Assembly (NCBI GenBank): GCA_002501885.1
Contig: DAON01000001.1
Location: 2,225 to 7,260 of the forward strand
Direction of reading: 5' to 3'
DNA length: 5,036 nt
Source of the DNA: Euryarchaeota archaeon UBA220
GTDB lineage: Archaea > Thermoplasmatota > Poseidoniia > Poseidoniales > Thalassarchaeaceae
Below, piece by piece: positions 1 through 4,885 of this stretch (position 1 is its first letter; each line of letters opens with the position of its first letter). The notes beneath the pieces are model-generated. The model ran no database searches and was not told where the DNA came from. It saw only the letters and a list, made by a program, of their open reading frames with translations. A program made the position numbers and the translations under genes.

Positions 1-590
1 GGGTGATCAACTGGATTCATTGCGACGCCGCTGACTGTTGGGTATAGCTTGCCTCTAGCCTTGGCGCGATAATGTGCGGCGCCGGCCTTCATCAGGGGTT
101 TCTCGGTTCGGCCATGGCCAGATAGAACTCCTATTGTAGCTCTACAGTTTGCTGGCAGGTCCTTGACACGACCACTTGGGAGTCTTACTCTGACTCTGTC
201 GTCTATTCGTGCCTCTAGGATTGCGGAGTTGCCGCCGGATCTAGCGAACTTGCCGCCGTCACCTGGTCTCGACTCAATGTTTGAGATTGGAGTTCCCTCG
301 GGAATCTGGGAAAGTTTGGTAACATTGCCAGGTCGAAGAGAAACATTGTCGCCAAATGAAAGGCTCTGGCCAACAGAGATTCCTTCGGGTGCTGCGATAT
401 GGCCAATTGTGCCATCGTCGAACTTAACCTTGGCAAGCGGAGCGGTATGTGCGGGACTGTGGACCAAGTCCACGACCTCGCCAATCTTGTCATTGACGCG
501 TGGGATCCTGTTAGAAGCAGGGAAACGGTGACTCGAGACCTTGTTCTTTGGACTCGAACCTCTGCGTTGTGAACGTGTGCGCTTACCCAT
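1..590 (-). CDS. rpl2: 50S ribosomal protein L2 (uL2), partial, C-terminus beyond the window
   Basis: L2 is a core 23S rRNA-binding protein of the large subunit, needed for subunit association and close to the peptidyl-transferase centre. Translating the minus strand from the ATG at 590 gives an open frame of 197 residues to the window edge. It starts MGKRTRSQRRG, the short N-terminus typical of archaeal and eukaryotic L2. It continues through the RNA-binding core (RPGDGGKFARSGG at about residues 108-120) and ends in the family signature GVAMNPVDHP at residues 188-197. Archaeal L2 is usually about 240 residues, so roughly 45 are missing, including the glycine-rich loop that follows this signature. 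The start is fixed by the SD GGAGG at 603-599, eight bases upstream; an ATG at 595 is in another frame. It is the fourth visible gene of the ribosomal operon, 13 nt after rpl23. Identification is secure. Confidence 0.97.
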   Translation of the reverse strand, partial: MGKRTRSQRRGSSPKNKVSSHRFPASNRIPRVNDKIGEVVDLVHSPAHTAPLAKVKFDDGTIGHIAAPEGISVGQSLSFGDNVSLRPGNVTKLSQIPEGTPISNIESRPGDGGKFARSGGNSAILEARIDDRVRVRLPSGRVKDLPANCRATIGVLSGHGRTEKPLMKAGAAHYRAKARGKLYPTVSGVAMNPVDH

Positions 591-598
591 CTCATGTA

Positions 599-603
599 CC
601 TCC
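599..603 (-). promoter_or_regulatory. Shine-Dalgarno site of rpl2
   Basis: The minus strand reads GGAGG directly after the rpl23 TAA stop, eight bases before the rpl2 ATG at 590. It supports 590 rather than the out-of-frame ATG at 595. The longer string GGAGGTACA is identical to the one preceding rpl3. Confidence 0.85.
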
Positions 604-894
604 TTAGAAAGCTCCCAGCTTGAGAGCAGCCTCCTCAGCGTCGTATCCATCGGCTAGTCGCACACTAGCGTGCTTGCCGGTGATTGTGAATCTGGTGTTG
701 ACCTTAGCAACCTTGACATCGAACATCTGCTCAACTGCATCTCTGATTTCAGTCTTTGTCGCATCCTTATGGACGATGAACTCGATTCTGTTGTTATTTT
801 CACGATAGCCACTGTCCACATCGGCGACTCTTCTAGCTTCGAGCGTCTTCTCGGTAATCCAAGGCATGATGATTACGTCATACGGATCTACCAT
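604..894 (-). CDS. rpl23: 50S ribosomal protein L23 (uL23)
   Basis: L23 binds 23S rRNA at the polypeptide tunnel exit, where it helps dock factors such as the signal recognition particle. From the ATG at 894 the product has 96 residues, slightly longer than the 80-90 usual in archaea. It begins MVDPYDVIIMPWITEKT, with the family's P-x-x-TEK motif near residues 11-17. It ends with the L23 fold elements VAKVNTRFTITGK and VRLADGYDAEEAAL before the terminal LGAF. The frame is open further upstream to an ATG at 981, but that extension lies inside rpl4, is rich in Arg and Cys and has no family similarity. The start at 894 has GGAG eight bases upstream, inside the last codons of rpl4. The rpl4 stop is 5 nt before this start, which suggests translational coupling. 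Confidence 0.96.
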   Translation of the reverse strand: MVDPYDVIIMPWITEKTLEARRVADVDSGYRENNNRIEFIVHKDATKTEIRDAVEQMFDVKVAKVNTRFTITGKHASVRLADGYDAEEAALKLGAF

Positions 895-898
895 TGAA

Positions 899-906
899 AT
901 CACTCC
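899..906 (-). promoter_or_regulatory. Shine-Dalgarno site of rpl23 within the rpl4 end
   Basis: The minus strand reads GGAGTGAT, an SD-like string that contains the rpl4 TGA stop. The GGAG part (906-903) lies eight bases from the ATG at 894. This decides 894 as the start over the longer frame from 981. Confidence 0.7.
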
Positions 907-1778
907 AGTGCTCCTATTGCCTGCTTTGTCCAAACAGTCAGACGCCCGGCATCTCCACCGGGTGCTAGATCTTCTGCACAAAGGTCCTTGGTGGCCACAA
1001 CATCGACACCTGGTACATTTGCCGCAGCCTTGTGTAGGCCTTCCTTAGAGGAAACTACCAGAAGAATGCTCTTCGGAGTACGGTACCTACGACCTCTCAT
1101 CTTACCCTTGCCGGCTCTGATTCCTCTGCCATTCTTGGCTCTCTCGAGATCAGAACCAAGTCCCAGTCCTTGCATCATTGCTACGAACTTGCGTGTAGAA
1201 TACTGTAGAGGCAGGGCCTCGACATCGTATCTCTCGTCCGAACCATCTCTTGATTCGACATAATCATCGATGACGATTGGGAATCGAACCGAGTCGTCGA
1301 AGCGGTGCCCACGGGCTGCGACCATGTCGCGATCCGCAGTGGCTGCAATGGCCGAGTTACGAGCAACTCGGCGCTGCTTTGAGTTGACTTTCTGAGACCA
1401 ATCCTTGGCCACTAAGGGGCCGTGGGCTCTCCTTCCTCCACGAGTGTGTGGGTTCTGAGCACCAGTTCTCTGTCCGGTCTTACGCATGATTCGAGAGACT
1501 CCTCGTCCCTTGCCCCACCACTCGACAGAGTGTTTCATGCCCGGCTGAGGGGCTCTCTTGCCATTGTGCTCTCGGTGACCGTAGGGTTGTCTGCGGTTTG
1601 CACGTGAAGCCAGAACTGCAGAGCGAATGATGTCCTCACGAACTTCTGCGGAGAATACTGCTGGCAGAGTCATTCCCTTGCCATCGTTTGCCTCTACGCT
1701 GTAGTTCTCAGCGAGTAGGCCTGCATCGAGTTCGTCTTGCTCGACATGATTGACCAAGTTGTACATCTTCGCCTTCAT
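900..1778 (-). CDS. rpl4: 50S ribosomal protein L4 (uL4, archaeal L4/L1e type)
   Basis: L4 binds 23S rRNA and extends a basic loop that lines the narrow part of the peptide exit tunnel. From the ATG at 1778 the product has 292 residues, within or slightly above the archaeal size range. It starts MKAKMYNL, as expected for archaeal L4. The extended Arg/Gly/His-rich tunnel loop spans about residues 60-120 (for example TGQRTGAQNPHTRGGRR). The C-terminal globular part contains GKGKMRGRRYRTPKSILLV at about 223-241 and ends with LTVWTKQAIGALE. An ATG at 1787 would add three residues and overlap the rpl3 stop as ATGA, but it would sit only 1 nt after the SD GGGAG, whereas 1778 has a 10-nt gap and a family-like N-terminus. 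I therefore prefer 1778. In E. coli L4 is also an autoregulator of its operon; nothing here shows that directly. Confidence 0.95.
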   Translation of the reverse strand: MKAKMYNLVNHVEQDELDAGLLAENYSVEANDGKGMTLPAVFSAEVREDIIRSAVLASRANRRQPYGHREHNGKRAPQPGMKHSVEWWGKGRGVSRIMRKTGQRTGAQNPHTRGGRRAHGPLVAKDWSQKVNSKQRRVARNSAIAATADRDMVAARGHRFDDSVRFPIVIDDYVESRDGSDERYDVEALPLQYSTRKFVAMMQGLGLGSDLERAKNGRGIRAGKGKMRGRRYRTPKSILLVVSSKEGLHKAAANVPGVDVVATKDLCAEDLAPGGDAGRLTVWTKQAIGALE

Positions 1779-1783
1779 TCTAA

Positions 1784-2857
1784 TCATGCTCCCTGCTTAC
1801 TCGAAGTACTGACGTAGGTAATCTCCACATCGCCTCTGGCCGGCCTTGGCCTGATTGCATCACGGAATCTTAGCATCCTCTTGGATGGGCCCGGAAGGCT
1901 GCCTTGAATCAGCATGTATGGATTTGAGACCTCTCCGTAGTTGAGAAATCCGCCTGCTGGAGTAATCTCAGAATCTTCAGGTTGAGAGATCCTCAGAATC
2001 TTCTTGTTAAGTTCGGTCCTCTGATGATAACCTACTTGTCCTGCTTGGCGGATGGTCTTTCGGACATATCTAGTTCCAAAGTCACCCATGTTTCCACCTT
2101 GTCTCCTGCGCTTGCTGTTCTTGTGAGAGAGCAACTTGATTCCCCATCTCTTGATTGAGCCCTGCCAACCCTTGCCCTTGGTCACTCCAACGACATCTAC
2201 TTCCTGGCCTGCCTCGTAGACATCCTCTAGAGTGATAGTTCCGCCTAGTCTTTCTCCGGCCCATTCGAGTTTTGTCTCGTTATCTCCGCCTACTAGAGCG
2301 ACCTCCATAATCTCAGGAGTTTTACTAGTGATACTCTTGACTAGAGATGGTTGAGTACAGACAATTAGGCGGACTTCGCACAAGTCTGAATTCTTTAGAG
2401 CCTCCATTGCTTCCTCAGTTGATCCGCCGCGCCTAGGAATTCGTCCCCCACGCTTTGCTGGCTTTCGGCCTTCTTCCATGTCACGCTCGCCGCGTGTCTG
2501 GTTGGCTAGACGAGGAGTTAGGCCGTCTGGATCTGAGTCGGAATTAGCCCAAGCCTCGCCGGCGGTCTGCATGCCATAGGGAGTCATGGAATATCCACGA
2601 ACTGCAAGAACGGACATCGGAGGGGCCTCGACTACAGTCACTGCCTTCCGAACTTCTTGTCTTGATGAAGGGGAATTTGGATTGTTATCGCGGACTAGGA
2701 CATGAGTCATTCCCGCTTTCCATCCAGCGAAGCCCTGAACTCGGATTTCAGAAGCATCAGACTCGGGCCAAGCCCCAATCCTGCCGAACTGGCGGATAGC
2801 TCTCTTCCTAGGGCTAAAGCCCATGCTACCACGGCGGGGCTTGCTTCGGTCGGCCAT
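1784..2857 (-). CDS. rpl3: 50S ribosomal protein L3 (uL3)
   Basis: L3 is an early-assembling 23S rRNA-binding protein whose central extension approaches the peptidyl-transferase centre. The product is 357 residues, somewhat longer than the roughly 330-345 usual in archaea. The N-terminus is basic (MADRSKPRRGSMGFSPRKRA). Family motifs include GFAGWKAGMTHV at 42-53, VDVVGVTKGKGWQGSIKRWG at 220-239 and QAGQVGYHQRTELNKKI at 271-287. A charged stretch at about 104-150, rich in Arg, Lys and Gly, may account for the extra length. At the tip of the central extension the usual GPWHP-like sequence is replaced by GDFGT (258-262), so the expected Trp is Phe260. The start has the strong SD GGAGGT six bases upstream. 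This appears to be the first gene of the operon, because the upstream neighbour is divergent. Confidence 0.97.
   Translation of the reverse strand: MADRSKPRRGSMGFSPRKRAIRQFGRIGAWPESDASEIRVQGFAGWKAGMTHVLVRDNNPNSPSSRQEVRKAVTVVEAPPMSVLAVRGYSMTPYGMQTAGEAWANSDSDPDGLTPRLANQTRGERDMEEGRKPAKRGGRIPRRGGSTEEAMEALKNSDLCEVRLIVCTQPSLVKSITSKTPEIMEVALVGGDNETKLEWAGERLGGTITLEDVYEAGQEVDVVGVTKGKGWQGSIKRWGIKLLSHKNSKRRRQGGNMGDFGTRYVRKTIRQAGQVGYHQRTELNKKILRISQPEDSEITPAGGFLNYGEVSNPYMLIQGSLPGPSKRMLRFRDAIRPRPARGDVEITYVSTSSKQGA
1789..1793 (-). promoter_or_regulatory. Shine-Dalgarno site of rpl4
   Basis: GGGAG on the minus strand lies inside the last codons of rpl3. It is 10 nt upstream of the ATG at 1778 and only 1 nt upstream of the ATG at 1787, which favours 1778 as the functional start. 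Confidence 0.6.
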
Positions 2858-2863
2858 GTTTGT

Positions 2864-2869
2864 ACCTCC
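2864..2869 (-). promoter_or_regulatory. Shine-Dalgarno site of rpl3
   Basis: GGAGGT on the minus strand lies six bases before the ATG at 2857. It is followed by ACA, giving the same nine-base string seen before rpl2. A clear leader with an SD implies that rpl3 is not translated from a leaderless transcript. Confidence 0.85.
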
Positions 2870-2876
2870 AGTTCAT

Positions 2877-2908
2877 CCGCCATAGGGCCGCGAACGGCCT
2901 TCAGGCGG
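2877..2908 (-). promoter_or_regulatory. Two-tier hairpin in the rpl3 leader, candidate regulatory RNA element
   Basis: Read as minus-strand RNA this is CCGCC, UGAA, GGCCG, UUCG, CGGCC, CUAU, GGCGG in order. Outer and inner stems are each five perfect, all-G/C base pairs, separated by a symmetric four-by-four internal loop and closed by a UUCG tetraloop. The element ends 7 nt before the rpl3 SD at 2869. The position suits control of ribosome loading on the first gene of the operon, for example by a ribosomal protein that recognises an rRNA-like site, but no ligand can be read from the sequence. The fold is seen by eye; the function is inference. Confidence 0.5.
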
Positions 2909-3041
2909 GCCCACCGCGCAAAGGAAGCACCGTGACACCGGGCCCTTGCCGCGAATGCGACAGAGACTCATAGGATGCTTTTGCAGAGCCTTATGGTGTC
3001 TGGTACCTCACGTAGTGAGCGGCCTTGCGACAAACATACCC

Positions 3042-3046
3042 TATAT
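3042..3046. promoter_or_regulatory. TATA-like patch, possible promoter core
   Basis: TATAT within CCCTATATGAAC is the only TATA-box-like sequence seen in this G+C-rich intergenic region. It is near-symmetric and could serve either direction. Used for the helicase, it predicts a start near 3070 and a leader of about 75 nt carrying the stem-loops. Used for rpl3, it predicts a leader of roughly 160 nt. A BRE is not obvious on either side, so the assignment is tentative. Confidence 0.3.
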
Positions 3047-3071
3047 GAACGAATCGGGGCAGTTCTGTACT

Positions 3072-3126
3072 CACCCCTACGGGGTGTCTGAGAGATGTTC
3101 AGATACTGCAAGGATTTTGAACCTTG
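3072..3126. repeat. Three consecutive small inverted repeats (stem-loops)
   Basis: Three stem-loops lie almost end to end. CACCCC-TAC-GGGGTG (3072-3086) has six base pairs and a three-base loop. TCTGA with TCAGA (3087-3103) has five pairs and a seven-base loop. CAAGG with CCTTG (3109-3126) has five pairs and an eight-base loop. A CCTTGA tandem duplication follows at 3122-3133. They end 19 nt before the helicase ATG. They could form in the helicase leader or act as DNA sites. The individual stems are short, so chance is a real alternative. Confidence 0.4.
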
Positions 3127-3145
3127 ACCTTGAAGTTCCTCATCC

Positions 3146-4885
3146 ATGCAGGCCCGGATATCTCATCCTATGCTCTCCTCGGACATTATTGAGGCTAGAG
3201 CGTATCAGTTAGAGGCTGCAGACGAGGCCCTCACTGGCTCGACCATGCTAGTCTTACCAACTGCTGCTGGGAAGACTGTTGTCGCTTGGATGGTCATTGC
3301 TGAGAGGCTTCAAAGTACGACTGGTTGGACCCTTGTCATAGCTCCAACTGTTGCCCTAGTTGAGCAGCATCTTAGAGGGTTAGTGCCGGTCCTGCAAGGT
3401 ATCGAGCCTATATCGGTAACAGGTAAGAATCCAGTCGCAAAAAGAGTTGATCTTTGGGGATCTTCGAGAGTAATCGTCGCAACACCTCAAGTAGTTCGGA
3501 ATGATATCGTCAGAGGATCTCTTGATTTGACTGACTGCTCGCTACTGGTGGTCGATGAGGCTCATCATGCGACTGGAGAGCACGCCATGGCTCAAGTGGG
3601 TGAGATGTATCTCTCACAGGCTTCAAATCCACTCGTATTCGCCACTACCGCTAGCCCTGGTTCGAGGAAAGATTTGGTCAGAGAAGTGTGTTCTAGATTG
3701 GACATCGAAAGAATCCATCTCAGGGCAACAGATGATCCAATGCTCGTTGAGCATCTCGCTGGATTGGAATTACAGGAGATAAGAGTGACTGTTCCCGATG
3801 AAATTAGAGAATTAGCTGAGCCATTGGTTCTTTGGCAGCGAGGCATAGTAGACAGACAGAGAAGATTGGGAAGGTATGTCATGCCTGGCGCAATAAGTCA
3901 TGCAGGTTTGTCGAATGCCATGGATAGAGCCCAGACGGCAATCTCTAGAGGTGAATCGAATGCTTATCAGTCAGTATCTCAGATTGCAACGGCTATGCGT
4001 TTGCATCATCTAATCAACCATCTCCTCAGTCAAGGATGTGCGGCTTCCAGAGAATTTCTGATGAGGCTTTCTACAGGAGATCGTTCAACTACGAAGTCTA
4101 CACGAGGTTTCCTAAGAGACCCTAGAATCTCTGGATTGATTAGAAGTCTAGAAGAAATGGACGAAATGCACAGCAAAGTGGGTGCTGTTCGTAGACTTGT
4201 ACGGGAACGTCTGCGGCGTGACTCTGATTCTAGGGTCATCGTTTTCGCTACATTTAGAGACACAGTTTCTGCGCTTGAGATAGCAATTGCGGACCTCAAA
4301 GATGCTCGGCCTGTGAGATTCGTAGGGCAGTCTAGTAGAGGAGGGAGCGAGGGGCTCTCTGCAAAGCAGCAAGTCGAGCGATTGGATGAGTTTAGAGACG
4401 GTTCTGCTAATGTTCTAGTGGCGACTTCTGTGGGAGAAGAGGGATTGGATATACCAAGTGCTGACTTGGTAATCTTCTACGAGCCAGTAACTAGCGAGAT
4501 TAGGACGATTCAACGACGAGGCAGGACCGGTAGACATCGTGAGGGAGAGGTTGTCGTACTTATTGCCGAGGAGACTAGGGATGAGGGAGCTTGGGCTGCT
4601 GCTGAGAGGAGAGAGGAGTATATGCGTCGAGCTGTTCACCGGGTCAGGAGAGAGATTGCCCGTGGATCGGTGGCTAATCTCTCAAATCTATCCCAATTCG
4701 AAATCAAGTCAGAAGAGAATACAATTTCTGCAATCGACTTTGTCATCGCCGAGCGTGATTTACACCGGATAGAAATCTCAGAAACAGATGATGTCGAAAT
4801 CAGAGAGTCGGAGTCTAGTGAACTGCCTCCTGATACATTCAGAGCATCCGGTCAAACAGGTCTCGAGCAATTCGTCGATGACTAA
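3146..4885 (+). CDS. hef: Hef/FANCM-family SF2 DNA helicase, helicase part only
   Basis: Hef is the archaeal relative of FANCM/Mph1 and remodels stalled forks and branched DNA using ATP. The 579-residue product carries the SF2 motifs in order: RAYQ (18-21), Walker A PTAAGKT (38-44), motif Ia APTVALVEQH (66-75), ATPQ (112-115), Walker B DEAH (137-140), motif III TASP (168-171), motif IV VIVFATFRDT (364-373), VATSVGEEGLDIP (425-437) and arginine-finger motif VI QRRGRTGR (456-463). The segment FVGQSSRGG with GLS (392-405) and the block through FYEPVTSEIRTIQRRGRTGR closely resemble Hef. Residues of about 215-350 fit the helical insert between the two RecA domains. No ERCC4 nuclease or helix-hairpin-helix domain follows. 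The last 70 residues are acidic and probably disordered, ending QTGLEQFVDD, a PIP-box-like sequence. An in-frame stop at 3131 rules out an upstream extension; an ATG at 3170 is possible, and neither start has a clear SD. Confidence 0.9.
   Translation: MQARISHPMLSSDIIEARAYQLEAADEALTGSTMLVLPTAAGKTVVAWMVIAERLQSTTGWTLVIAPTVALVEQHLRGLVPVLQGIEPISVTGKNPVAKRVDLWGSSRVIVATPQVVRNDIVRGSLDLTDCSLLVVDEAHHATGEHAMAQVGEMYLSQASNPLVFATTASPGSRKDLVREVCSRLDIERIHLRATDDPMLVEHLAGLELQEIRVTVPDEIRELAEPLVLWQRGIVDRQRRLGRYVMPGAISHAGLSNAMDRAQTAISRGESNAYQSVSQIATAMRLHHLINHLLSQGCAASREFLMRLSTGDRSTTKSTRGFLRDPRISGLIRSLEEMDEMHSKVGAVRRLVRERLRRDSDSRVIVFATFRDTVSALEIAIADLKDARPVRFVGQSSRGGSEGLSAKQQVERLDEFRDGSANVLVATSVGEEGLDIPSADLVIFYEPVTSEIRTIQRRGRTGRHREGEVVVLIAEETRDEGAWAAAERREEYMRRAVHRVRREIARGSVANLSNLSQFEIKSEENTISAIDFVIAERDLHRIEISETDDVEIRESESSELPPDTFRASGQTGLEQFVDD

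Larger units (their letters stand above)
2858..3145. other. Divergent intergenic region between rpl3 and the helicase
   Basis: This 288-bp stretch separates two divergently transcribed genes and must hold both promoters. It contains the rpl3 SD and leader hairpin, a short palindrome CTCAC-GTA-GTGAG at 3007-3019 that could be a protein-binding site or a small hairpin, one TATA-like patch near 3042-3046, and three stem-loops at 3072-3126. The rpl3-proximal third is strikingly G+C-rich compared with the genes around it. I looked for tRNA arms and other RNA genes on both strands and found none that fold convincingly. A 32-codon reading frame on the minus strand (2873-2971) is described under the findings. 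Confidence 0.7.

Noticed and set aside
163..595. Open frames on both strands over the rpl2 region (122 and 126 codons)
   Set aside because: They overlap the clear L2 frame entirely, have no recognisable protein features, and are shadows of a conserved gene.
895..981. Longer L23 beginning at the ATG at 981
   Set aside because: The extra 29 residues are encoded inside rpl4, look unlike any L23 N-terminus, and the 894 start has its own SD-like site.
1..2857. Absence of the S10 gene at the head of the ribosomal operon
   Set aside because: In archaea S10 is normally next to the elongation factor 1-alpha gene and the L3-first order is common, so this is ordinary.
2907..2945. Alternative pairing of the two GGGCCC copies (2907-2912 and 2940-2945) as a competing switch structure
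   Set aside because: GGGCCC is self-complementary, so any two copies can pair. With only six pairs and a 27-base loop, it is too weak to claim a switch.
3102..3126. tRNA T-arm-like sequence on the minus strand (CAAGG-TTCAAAAT-CCTTG)
   Set aside because: The loop has eight rather than seven bases, and there is no matching acceptor strand or anticodon arm upstream on that strand, so it is only a hairpin.
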